Program-made: the position numbers and the translations under genes
Part shown: in pieces, positions 15,190 to 23,172 of the stretch
Numbering within the stretch: the stretch's first letter is position 1
Layout of the letters: each line of letters opens with the position of its first letter
The notes under the pieces: model-generated
The model's database searches: none
Told to the model about the DNA's origin: nothing
Seen by the model: only the letters and a program-made list of their open reading frames with translations
DNA from: JABDBL01 sp963845445
GTDB lineage: Bacteria > Cyanobacteriota > Vampirovibrionia > Obscuribacterales > Obscuribacteraceae
DNA: 64,000 nucleotides
Direction of reading: 5' to 3'
Assembly (NCBI GenBank): GCA_963845445.1
Contig: CAWJSE010000002.1
Coordinates: 868,001 to 932,000, forward strand

Positions 15190-16567
15190 TCAGTCAGACT
15201 CAGCATATTGTGCCCAGAAACTGCTTTTGCGGCGATGATTATACTTGATACCACTAAAATAATCGTTATGAGAAATAAACTTTTCCCAGCTTACCACTTT
15301 TGGCGCAATATCATTGAGCTTTTTAAATAGTCAACACCGTGGTGATAAGCTTTTGATTGCGCTCGGCTTAGAATTGAATCCAGCAAGGACCGGTAAATTA
15401 TGCTAGCTATTAATAGCTGGTTATTATTCTCAAAAATCTTTGCCAATGACAGAAGGTCACTGTATGTATTGTCATTGAGCTTATCAGAACGCTCCAATAT
15501 ATAACATTCAGCATCCTTCAGTCTTCCGCTATCAACAAGAAACCTGGCATCTGAATAACTTAGGTGTTTATCTGCGTGTATAATTGCTGTTTCTTCATCA
15601 ATAACGGTGGTTGCCTCGTTTTCGCCTATTACTGATAGTAATCTATTCAAGCTGTCCTTGCTGCGGTAATCGCGAAACATGCGCCAAGCAGTCTCAGCCA
15701 TTTCTTTCTGATTATTGAGTTTACTGTGTATGGCGAAAAGTAAACAATCACAATTATTGACATAATGAGACTCCACACGATTAATGCTCTCAAGCCATGA
15801 TAAAGCTCTTTTGCATCACCGGACTCCAAGCATACCTGTGCTATTTCCAAAACAGCCGCAGTAGGCAGTTTACTTTCAATGGCCAGCCAACATTTTTCAA
15901 GCAATATAGGATCTTTAAGCTGTTTGGCAAGGGATTGAATGGTGATAATAAATCGTCTATCGCTTAAATCTTCTTTGTTTTGTTTATCAGCTAATTGCCA
16001 TAGACAATCAATCAATGAACGAATAGTTTTTTCAGGCAGAAAATCCGTTGCTTTCTTGAATAATGAGTCTCGTAACCCATAATCATCTTTCTCATACAGT
16101 CTAAGTATAATATCCTTTATCCAGTCTTTGTCTTCGCACTGAGCCGCATAGTAAGCAAACAAATCTCTTGCATGCCATGAAAAGATATCGCTAATGGTGC
16201 CGCCAGAATCGTCACAATTTTCAACCATCGCAACATCATTTTCATAAAATGTCACCATGAGTTCAACACCTGTGCGTGGATCTACCTCTGCTGCCTTTAT
16301 ATCATCCAAAAGTGATTCGAGCCTAATACGATAAGCTCGTGCTTCTTTCCATTCAATAAATTCTTTTCTGCGTTTTAGAGTAGACAATTTATTCTGAAAA
16401 CGTATAATATTTTGTTCTCTGGTGGCAATGAGCCTTTCAACCATATCATCAGCGTCATCATGACGTTGAGCTAATTCTAATAAGCCTTCTGCTAGTATTT
16501 CTGGGCGCAGCTTGACTAACAGCTCACGCCTTTTGTCTGGTATTTGAATCTGATTCCCATTCATCAT
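15190..16567 (-). pseudogene. DUF6880-like helical-repeat protein, two frameshifts
   Basis: Read through two one-base shifts, this is a protein of about 458 residues made of TPR-like helical pairs. The N-terminus reads R-R-E-L-L-V-K-L-R-P-E-I-L-A-E-G-L-L-E-L-A. The middle has E-S-G-D-A-K-R-A-L-S-W-L-E. The C-terminus has Y-H-H-G-V-D-Y-L-K-K-L, then N-H-R-R-K-S-S-F-W. This ending is typical of DUF6880-type proteins, often encoded with SWIM-zinc-finger or defence genes. The shifts fall in an A4 run (15809-15812) and an A5 run (15320-15324); adding one base to each restores the frame. They may be sequencing errors. It diverges from the gene at 16780 across a 210-nt intergenic region. Function unknown. 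Confidence 0.6.
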
Positions 16568-16779
16568 ATCGTCCTAAACCACCAATGAACATAACCGGGA
16601 TAAATCATAATTGCTCCTTCAATATATATTGTTAAACCTCAAAGAATAAATGATAAAAATTGATTCATTTGATAGATTATCCTGGATGGGTCGAGAACAG
16701 ATTTTCATGATCTTAACTATTGACGATATATAATAAGCATTATCAATTAGCTGCACCACACTGTTTCAGGTAATATCGA

Positions 16780-18027
16780 ATGGTTGAAAACGAGAAATTT
16801 AAGTGGGTATTTAGGTCACGCTTTCGCCGCCATGCTTTTGGCTGGAAGTCTCAGCCCGCAATTCAACGAATTAAAGAAGCTATAGCTGAGATAAAAAAAG
16901 TAGCCCGCAAAGATCCTACCCTGGCAGGTGAAGGCGCTGTAGTTTTTTTTGAGCGCCTTTCTCCAGCTATAGAACACGTTGATAGTTCTTCTGGTTACAT
17001 AGGCAATACTGTAAATTGGTCAATTGAACAACTTGCACCAATAATTTCTGCTGCTCCAATAGATGATAAAACACGACATAAATGGCTTGAGCGACTCTGG
17101 GAAGCCTATATAAACGATGGAATACCATATTTAGATTATTTGCCTGAATACTGGGGAGATTTTTGTTCTTCAAAAGAAATAGCTTCAAAATGGGCAGATG
17201 ATCTTATGGATACTGTAAAGCTTTCTTTTCATCCTGAAAAGAGGGGGTATTTCAAAGGCACCACTGTTTGTTTCAGTGCTCTATTAAAGGCCCAGCGCTA
17301 CCAAGAACTATTGGATCTACTCACATTAGATAGGCTCAAATTTTGGCATTATCAACAATTTGCTGTAAAAACTTTGGCAGCATTAGGAAAAATAGATGAA
17401 GCTATTGCACATGCAGAAATTTGCCGACAGACACTCAATACTAGTAGTGTTGCTGTATCAAGATTATGTGAGGAAATTCTACTTGCTGGCAGTCGTATAG
17501 AAGAGGCCTATTTGCATTATGCAATCGAAGCAAATCTAAGTAACTCTAATCTATCTACATTTCGTGCTATTGCAAAAAAATATCCCCAAAAAGAACCAGC
17601 CGAAATTCTAAATGATCTTGTGGAAAGCACACCAGGACAAGAAGGGAAGTGGTTCGCTACAGCAAAAGAGTTGAAATTATTTGAGATAGCCATTCAATTA
17701 GCAAATATTACACCATGCGATCCTCGTACCTTAACTCGGGCTGCTCGTGATTATGTTGATTCAAATCCTGCTTTTGCTATGGCGGCAGGACAATGCGCTT
17801 TGCATTGGCTTGTAGAAGGCTATGGTTATGAAATTACATCTATTGATGTCTTAGATGCTTATACATATACAATGCATGCAGGGCAAAAAATTGGACAAGC
17901 GAGCGCAGTACAAGCCAATTTACGTAATATTTTGCTATCCAAATTAAATGAGAATAACTTTGTTACTAAAATACTTAGTCCATATCTTGTTACGTCGCAA
18001 ACGCAATTTGCAGAGTTAAAAGTATAG
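16780..18027 (+). CDS. Conserved helical protein, divergent partner of the DUF6880-like gene
   Basis: This 415-residue protein has no domain I can name. It opens with a very basic, conserved-looking W-V-F-R-S-R-F-R-R-H-A-F-G-W-K-S-Q-P-A segment. Next is A-I-A-E-I-K-K-V-A-R-K-D-P, G-A-V-V-F-F-E-R-L-S-P-A and D-S-S-S-G-Y-I-G-N-T-V-N. The rest is alpha-helical repeat of TPR/SEL1-like character (A-L-G-K-I-D-E-A-I-A-H-A-E). There are no membrane segments or nuclease motifs. It shares a divergent promoter region with the DUF6880-like gene and sits directly upstream of the second AbiE locus. Position between two AbiE pairs makes a defence or stress role reasonable, but this is only context. Confidence 0.55.
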   Translation: MVENEKFKWVFRSRFRRHAFGWKSQPAIQRIKEAIAEIKKVARKDPTLAGEGAVVFFERLSPAIEHVDSSSGYIGNTVNWSIEQLAPIISAAPIDDKTRHKWLERLWEAYINDGIPYLDYLPEYWGDFCSSKEIASKWADDLMDTVKLSFHPEKRGYFKGTTVCFSALLKAQRYQELLDLLTLDRLKFWHYQQFAVKTLAALGKIDEAIAHAEICRQTLNTSSVAVSRLCEEILLAGSRIEEAYLHYAIEANLSNSNLSTFRAIAKKYPQKEPAEILNDLVESTPGQEGKWFATAKELKLFEIAIQLANITPCDPRTLTRAARDYVDSNPAFAMAAGQCALHWLVEGYGYEITSIDVLDAYTYTMHAGQKIGQASAVQANLRNILLSKLNENNFVTKILSPYLVTSQTQFAELKV

Positions 18028-18095
18028 AGCCAATATTCTTATAGAGCCGAATTACCTTGCTGGTGTGGAATTATCAGTCTAAATGAGTATTATTT

Positions 18096-18124
18096 AATAA
18101 GAAAACATGCTATAATTTCTTATT
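18096..18124. promoter_or_regulatory. Perfect inverted repeat over the abiE-2 promoter
   Basis: AATAAGAAA at 18096 and TTTCTTATT at 18116 are perfect 9-bp arms with an 11-bp spacer. A TATAAT -10 box (18111-18116) runs into the second arm. A repressor bound here would block the promoter; AbiEi itself is the natural candidate. The sequence bears no resemblance to the first locus's operator, so the two loci should not cross-regulate. Confidence 0.6.
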
Positions 18125-18143
18125 GTATAGAAGGCGGTTTTTT

Positions 18144-18755
18144 ATGAATTCAGCTAAAATAATTCGGCAACAAGTAAAACGATTCCCGGTGGGCAAACCA
18201 TTTACCCCATATGAATTTTTGCACCTTGGTAGTCGTTCAACTATAGACAGGCAATTATTCCAATTAAATAAAGCTGGCCGCATAATGCGTGTTGCCCGCG
18301 GTGTATATGTGCGCCCAAAAGAAAATAAATTTGTCGGCAAAGTGCCGCCTGGCGCTTTTGAAATAGCTCGAATTAAAGCCGGACCTGCTGGAGTAAAAAT
18401 TGCTCCGAATGGTGCCGAAGCAGCTTTGTTATTTGGACTAACTACTCAAATGCCTGTTCGTCCTGTGTATTACACAACCGGACTACCAAAACAATTTCGT
18501 TTTGGTCAACAATATATAACTCTAAAGCCGGTCAGTTCAAGAAGACTTGCTATGGCTGGTACAAAGACTGGTCTGGCTATATCAGCATTATGGTATCTTG
18601 GTCAAAAAGAAGTTACACCTGAGATAATTGGCAAAGTAAAAAAACAGTTATCATCAGAAGAATACGAACAACTAAAACATTCGCAGGCTCTGATGCCTGG
18701 TTGGCTGGGATCAGCAATTAATAATTTTGAACATAAGGAGCATCATGCCAGCTAG
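18144..18755 (+). CDS. abiEi: AbiEi-like antitoxin (second AbiE locus)
   Basis: The 203-residue protein starts at ATG 18144, after an AGAAGG site. The N-terminus is a winged helix with P-Y-E-F-L-H-L-G-S-R-S-T-I-D-R-Q-L, then K-A-G-R-I-M-R-V-A-R-G-V-Y-V-R-P. A domain follows with G-A-E-A-A-L-L-F-G-L-T-T-Q-M-P-V and T-T-G-L-P-K-Q-F-R-F-G, as in the DUF6088 branch of AbiEi-like antitoxins. It is shorter than, and only distantly similar to, the first AbiEi. It overlaps the abiEii start by 11 nt. It probably represses the operon at the inverted repeat upstream and neutralises the downstream nucleotidyltransferase. Confidence 0.78.
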   Translation: MNSAKIIRQQVKRFPVGKPFTPYEFLHLGSRSTIDRQLFQLNKAGRIMRVARGVYVRPKENKFVGKVPPGAFEIARIKAGPAGVKIAPNGAEAALLFGLTTQMPVRPVYYTTGLPKQFRFGQQYITLKPVSSRRLAMAGTKTGLAISALWYLGQKEVTPEIIGKVKKQLSSEEYEQLKHSQALMPGWLGSAINNFEHKEHHAS

Positions 18756-19745
18756 CTTCTTGTCCCTTAAAGCGGAAGAACGCAGAGATATTCTACGAGC
18801 GGCGGCGTCAAATCTTCCATTCTCAGCGGAAGTGCTGGAAAAGGATATATGGGTTTGTTGGGCTTTGGAAAAAGTATTCGCCAATCCTAAGCGACTGAAT
18901 ATGGCATTCAAGGGCGGCACATCACTGTCAAAGGTATTCAATGTAATTGAGAGATTTTCGGAAGATCTGGACATCACCATAGATTACCGAAACTTTCGGG
19001 AAGAATTAAGCGGCACACCTACCCGTAGCTCCCTCGACAAATTAACTGATCAACTGCGAACATTTCTCAAAGACTATACGCATGGCACAGTACTACCTTA
19101 TCTTAAAGAACAAGGACAGTTAGAGTTTGGCTCAAGTACACTATCTTTTGAGTTAAGCGACAATGGTGAAGTTTTAAAAATTTCATATGATTCAATTATA
19201 GGACCAACAAACTCTTATATAAAAAAGTCTGTCATTCTGGAATTTGGAGGCAGAAATATTACCGAGCCAAATGAGGAGCACACGGTTGCACCATATTTAG
19301 CGTCAGCTAATATCTCACAATTGGCATTACCGGCAGCATCAATAAAAGTGCTATCTCCACAAAGAACGTTTTGGGAGAAAGCCACGCTGATACATTCAGA
19401 ATGCAATAGATCAACATTGGAGGGCAGGACTGAACGTATTCTCGGCACTGGTACGATCTAAAAATGCTTTCTGACCACGAAATTGGCAGACAAGCGATGT
19501 CCAATTTATCACTACTAAAGAACGTAGTGCAATATAAAAAATGGTTTTACCGGGCTTCGCATTCAGATTATGATGCCTGCCTGGAACATAAGTTTCGCCT
19601 GGTGCCAAATGAGGGGTCACAAAAAGCTTTACGTACCGATTACGAGGAAATGCAATCCGTTGGAATGTTTATGGGCAAACCACCCGCTTTTAAAAATATA
19701 CTTTCTGCTTTGTCTGAGTTAGAAGACAGGTTAAACAAAGGATAA
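18745..19745 (+). pseudogene. abiEii: AbiEii-like nucleotidyltransferase (second AbiE locus), one frameshift
   Basis: The start is 18745, after AAGGAG and inside the end of abiEi. The protein has F-K-G-G-T-S-L-S-K-V (GG-T motif) and F-S-E-D-L-D-I-T-I (D-x-D), then F-W-E-K-A-T-L-I-H-S-E, the conserved C-terminal motif of DUF1814 toxins. Next would come S-R-H-W-Y-D-L, and this is in another frame: near 19440 the frame shifts and resumes as H-W-Y-D-L-K-M-L-S-D to a stop at 19745. One added T in the ATTCTC run repairs it. If real, the toxin has lost its C-terminal 95 residues; if a sequencing error, it is intact, about 333 residues. Confidence 0.75.
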
Positions 19746-19754
19746 TGTCGGCGT

Positions 19755-19880
19755 TTATTTCTTTTTTAAATGCACGATCTTTTTTCTTTCTTTTCTAGCC
19801 TCATTAAACCATGCTTTGTGTACCAATTGTTTAGCAGCCAACACTGCCTTATTGCTTGTTCTAGCATAAACTGCAAGTGT
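19755..19880 (-). repeat. Direct repeat of the integrase 3' end, right copy
   Basis: This is the end of the intact integrase gene, matching 14852-14977. Recombination between the two copies would delete the 4.8 kb between them, removing the second AbiE locus and the divergent pair. Confidence 0.85.
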
Positions 19881-20984
19881 AGTCTTTAAGTCCTTATGAT
19901 GAAGAGCAGACTGAATAAGAGCTACATTCACATTTTGTGATGCCATGGCTGATGCTAGACTACGTCTAAGATCATGAATAGTAATATCAGTAAGTCCAGT
20001 TTGTTTTCTAATTGTTGTCCAAGCACGTTTAAGATCCTCTAAATGACCGGATTCACTTGTTTTGCTTGGAAACACCCACGGACTAGATAAAGTCTTATGC
20101 CTGCGTTTAAGAATTTTTATTTCATCAGCACCAAGTGGTACCACTTGAAACGTACCATTTTTTGTCTCTGGTATTGTCCATATTACTGGAGTTGAAACAG
20201 AATTTAAACCATCAATTTCATCCCAACGCATTGAAAGTAAATTCGACTTACGTGCGCCAGTCATTAGATCAAGCATAATAAAATCATGCAAATCAATGTG
20301 TAACCCATCTTGGAGAGCATTTATTAGTCTCGCCACTTCCGCGCCAGATAAAAAACGGCTTCTCGCTTCTTCTGGAAATAAAGCTATATTAGAAAAAGGA
20401 TTTTCTCTCTGATGAACTTTAAACTGTTTAGCTTTGTTGAATACTGCCCTTGCCAATTGAACTGCCCTATTAGCTGCATACTCCCCTCTTTGCTTAGCAA
20501 TTTGTCCATGCAAGTGTTCAGCATCAGCATGAGTAATTGAAGAAGGTTTTCTTTTTGCTAACGGCAATAACCACCTCTCAAAATTATTGATCATGTCAGT
20601 CACTGTCTTCTTCTGTTGTTTATTGGCATGACGTTGAATATAAATATTGAAAAGATCACGAAAAGTCATTTCATTTTTGCTAGCCAAAAATTCATCAAAA
20701 GGATTTTCACCCATACCAAAGGCAGCATTTAATTTACTGGCAGTCGCTCTAGCTTGTTCAATGCTCATATCAGGAAAATAGCCTAAGAATTTTTGTCGCT
20801 TACTACCATCAATACTTTTTCTATAAACAAAACTTTTTGTTCCACCCCTAGCCGCCTGGATGTACAAGCATCTAGTTTGTGGATCTCGGTAATAAATTTG
20901 TTGTTTATCCGCTGGGCAAGCCAGTTTTTCGATAATATTTTTTGTAAAAGCAGTTGCTTTTTTATTATCTTGCGTTTTTGCCAT
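19755..20984 (-). CDS. int: Tyrosine recombinase / site-specific integrase
   Basis: This 409-residue tRNA-type integrase has three parts. An N-terminal DUF4102-like arm-binding domain spans residues 1-95 (A-R-G-G-T-K-S-F-V-Y-R, L-G-Y-F-P-D-M-S-I-E-Q-A-R). A SAM-like core-binding domain spans about 105-205, and the catalytic domain runs from about 210 to 380. The catalytic set is visible: Arg in T-G-A-R-K-S-N-L-L, H-x-x-R in I-H-D-L-R-R-S-L, His in L-H-H-K-D-L-K-T-T and Tyr in A-V-Y-A-R. It inserts the element at tRNA-Arg by recombining the tRNA 3' half. It starts near the right junction and reads inward, the usual arrangement. A copy of its last 126 nt lies at 14852. Confidence 0.92.
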   Translation of the reverse strand: MAKTQDNKKATAFTKNIIEKLACPADKQQIYYRDPQTRCLYIQAARGGTKSFVYRKSIDGSKRQKFLGYFPDMSIEQARATASKLNAAFGMGENPFDEFLASKNEMTFRDLFNIYIQRHANKQQKKTVTDMINNFERWLLPLAKRKPSSITHADAEHLHGQIAKQRGEYAANRAVQLARAVFNKAKQFKVHQRENPFSNIALFPEEARSRFLSGAEVARLINALQDGLHIDLHDFIMLDLMTGARKSNLLSMRWDEIDGLNSVSTPVIWTIPETKNGTFQVVPLGADEIKILKRRHKTLSSPWVFPSKTSESGHLEDLKRAWTTIRKQTGLTDITIHDLRRSLASAMASQNVNVALIQSALHHKDLKTTLAVYARTSNKAVLAAKQLVHKAWFNEARKERKKIVHLKKK

Positions 20985-20991
20985 CTCAAAT

Positions 20992-21020
20992 CCCTACCCT
21001 GTCCCTACCCTTTTTAGGTT
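20992..21020 (+). repeat. Putative integrase arm-type site, right end
   Basis: CCCTACCCTGTCCCTACCC followed by T-run and GGTT matches 4428-4455 near the left end. It lies just upstream of the integrase start and 112 bp from the right attachment core. In the excised circle the two copies would flank the core on opposite sides. Confidence 0.5.
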
Positions 21021-21131
21021 AATTTTCAATACTGACAACATGGCGCCATTAATTTCATTATAGCCCAAGACCCCGATTATATGTGGGCTTGATAATATTG
21101 GTTAATTTAGGATAAAATACTGTCTCTGTGA

Positions 21132-21173
21132 CTTCGAACCAAGAGGTCGTGGGTTCAAATCCTACTGGGCGTA
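21132..21173 (+). repeat. attR core (tRNA-Arg 3' half copy)
   Basis: 42 nt repeat the tRNA-Arg gene from the anticodon loop to the discriminator with two mismatches in the T arm. The 5' half of a tRNA is absent upstream, so this is an attachment site and not a second tRNA gene. Confidence 0.82.
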
Positions 21174-21344
21174 TCAATTCAAAGCTGGATACAGAGCGGT
21201 TTTCGATAAAATGACCGCTTTTTTGTTTTTTGAAAACTACAACCCGGTGACAAATTGGTGACAAAAAGTAGATTCAACTAAAGCGATTGTGGGAAAAACC
21301 AAGAAAAGATAGATATGAAAAAGCTGATCCTGCAAATTTATCCG

Positions 21345-22574
21345 TTATTTTTTTGTGTGTATGTAACTAGTTTCATATTCAATTTGTTCTCGAAATTTTT
21401 TCACTTCAGGATTTTCTATACCTTTCGTCTTTTCTTCTAATTCTAAGAGACGCTTATTGATGCTAACTCTTTCGATATTTTTATGTTGAGCCACAAAGCA
21501 TAATCTTAGCTTTTCAAAATCCAAACACAGAAGATCTGTATCCTCATTTGGATGCCGATCTCTTATTGCGATAGCTTCGCGATACCATTTTTCCGCGTTT
21601 TCATATTGCTTGCGATTGAAATAGTGTCGTCCCAATAGATCACATCGTGTTGCCACTAGCGAGCTACTGGTACCACAGGCAGCTCTAGCTTTTTCATACA
21701 CCATTCTTAGGAGCTCTTCTCGATTTCTAGAACCGGAAGGACGGGTATTCCCTGTAATATTGTCAGCATACCCCTCTTCCCAATCGCGATGGTACTTGAA
21801 GGCACTTTTTGGATTGTCTCTGTCCCAATCGGAATAGATTTTAAGCCCAACATTGTGATAATTAAAGTACGGCATCGTAACTTTATAGAATGGCTCTGCT
21901 AAGTGAAATTGTTTTTGCAAATCATACGTGAGCGCCAAATTAATCAAGTCTTCTACCGCATCCCGCGGGGATGTTCCTAGATATTCGCTACTACCATACC
22001 ATAGCTTCCCCGTGCGATTTCGTATAATTTCAAAGGAACTTAGAACAGCGGTATTTGAAGGCACAGTCGTGGAGAGCCTGAAATTATGATCTTGTATATT
22101 CCCGATTGCTATTCTCATCAATGCTTGTCCATAGGTAAGCCTAGCCTTATCATATTGACCATCCAGAAAATATGCGTCAGCTAGTCTACTTATAGCTCGG
22201 AGAAGCGCTCTGTATTCAGTCAACTCAAAACTCTTGTTATTCTCTTTGCGATGTCTTTCCCAAAATTCAACATCGTATGGCTGACCGCCAGGAGGTAGAG
22301 CCAGCTCTTGCATTTTAGGATCATCTGCTAACTTTTGCATTTCGTTGAACAACCCCAGTAGCTGAACTTGGCAGCTACGAAAATCGCCACGGCTATATGC
22401 ACTTTCTGCCATTGACAATTTGGGTTGTATGATAGACCTGTATGCTTTTGATTGACCGGTCTCAATTATAGAAAACTCGGCCTGCGAGCCAGCAGCCACT
22501 AGCACTAGATATGAACATACGGCTAGAACAGATAAACTAAGTTTGTTCAATTTACTATAATAATGAAGCTTCAT
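21345..22574 (-). CDS. Exported TPR-like protein
   Basis: The 409-residue protein begins with a signal peptide (about residues 10-33: L-S-L-S-V-L-A-V-C-S-Y-L-V-L-V-A-A-G-S-Q-A). Helical repeat segments follow: L-A-D-A-Y-F-L-D-G-Q-Y-D-K-A-R-L-T-Y-G-Q-A-L, L-A-L-T-Y-D-L-Q-K-Q-F-H-L-A-E-P-F-Y and L-L-G-R-H-Y-F-N-R-K-Q-Y-E-N-A-E-K-W-Y-R-E-A. These are degenerate TPR units separated by longer inserts. It is probably periplasmic or anchored outside the cytoplasmic membrane as a scaffold. It lies just outside the right end of the integrative element. No enzymatic motif is seen. Confidence 0.65.
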   Translation of the reverse strand: MKLHYYSKLNKLSLSVLAVCSYLVLVAAGSQAEFSIIETGQSKAYRSIIQPKLSMAESAYSRGDFRSCQVQLLGLFNEMQKLADDPKMQELALPPGGQPYDVEFWERHRKENNKSFELTEYRALLRAISRLADAYFLDGQYDKARLTYGQALMRIAIGNIQDHNFRLSTTVPSNTAVLSSFEIIRNRTGKLWYGSSEYLGTSPRDAVEDLINLALTYDLQKQFHLAEPFYKVTMPYFNYHNVGLKIYSDWDRDNPKSAFKYHRDWEEGYADNITGNTRPSGSRNREELLRMVYEKARAACGTSSSLVATRCDLLGRHYFNRKQYENAEKWYREAIAIRDRHPNEDTDLLCLDFEKLRLCFVAQHKNIERVSINKRLLELEEKTKGIENPEVKKFREQIEYETSYIHTKK

Positions 22575-23172
22575 ACTTTCTCAAATTATGGGTACGAGAG
22601 GGCCAGAACAGACAGACTTCCAGTATATCTGTTATCGTGCCGAATGAATAATTATAGCTCTCCTGCAATCACTTTTTGTTTTTTGCAAATTCGCCAGCCA
22701 CTAAAAAGCCACCAAAACATGCGTAGCGATTTTCGCTGGCAGGTTGGGGGAAACTGCTGGCGTGATAAGATCGGAATCTATGAGCGTTCCGTCGTTTCCG
22801 CTGGTGCGCCTTTTATCCTGCCCCGCCCCGAACCACTATCGCTCTTTTCATCAGTTCTGTGCAGTTAGTTCGGCGTCGCAAGCAGCATTAGCTGCACGGC
22901 GGTGGCGAACTCATTATCGGTCGGACAATTTAGTTAAATTGCCGGTCCAAAATGAGCCATGTAGTCCACTCGTCTAACAACTAGTCTGCCGATACAGCTT
23001 ATGCACCAAACCGCTGAAAAAGTGCACAATGCTATTACCACCAGTTGGCAAACTCAACATCCTCGTGAACTCGGTGCGCGACCACTGCTCTTATAGCGTG
23101 TTAATGTCATTTTAATAGGGATATCCCCTCCCCCCCAAAGTTTTTTATCAACTACTTTCCAACTACACTCGC
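22575..23172. other. Intergenic region without a recognisable gene
   Basis: About 600 bp between two leftward genes. It looks more GC-rich than its surroundings. Short open frames on the plus strand have no ribosome sites and no recognisable protein. One hairpin, CAATTT-AGTT-AAATTG at about 22928-22943, is visible. It may be decayed foreign DNA. Confidence 0.3.

Larger units (their letters stand above)
4360..21173. mobile_element. Integrative element inserted at the tRNA-Arg 3' end (about 16.8 kb)
   Basis: The left junction is the 3' half of the intact tRNA-Arg gene (4360-4401). The right junction is a 42-nt direct copy of it (21132-21173, two mismatches), just beyond the start of a tyrosine integrase gene read leftward. 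Between them lie typical element functions: integrase, excisionase-like HTH protein, primase/helicase, iteron-like repeats and toxin-antitoxin genes. No conjugation or phage structural genes are seen, so it is probably a mobilisable or satellite-like island that needs help to transfer. A 126-nt repeat of the integrase 3' end at 14852-14977 suggests that it is composite. Confidence 0.8.

Noticed and set aside
21058..21264. Minus-strand ORF with an R-P-V-G-F-E-P-T-T-S motif
   Set aside because: This peptide is the well-known false translation of the antisense of a tRNA 3' end; it lies over the attR tRNA copy.
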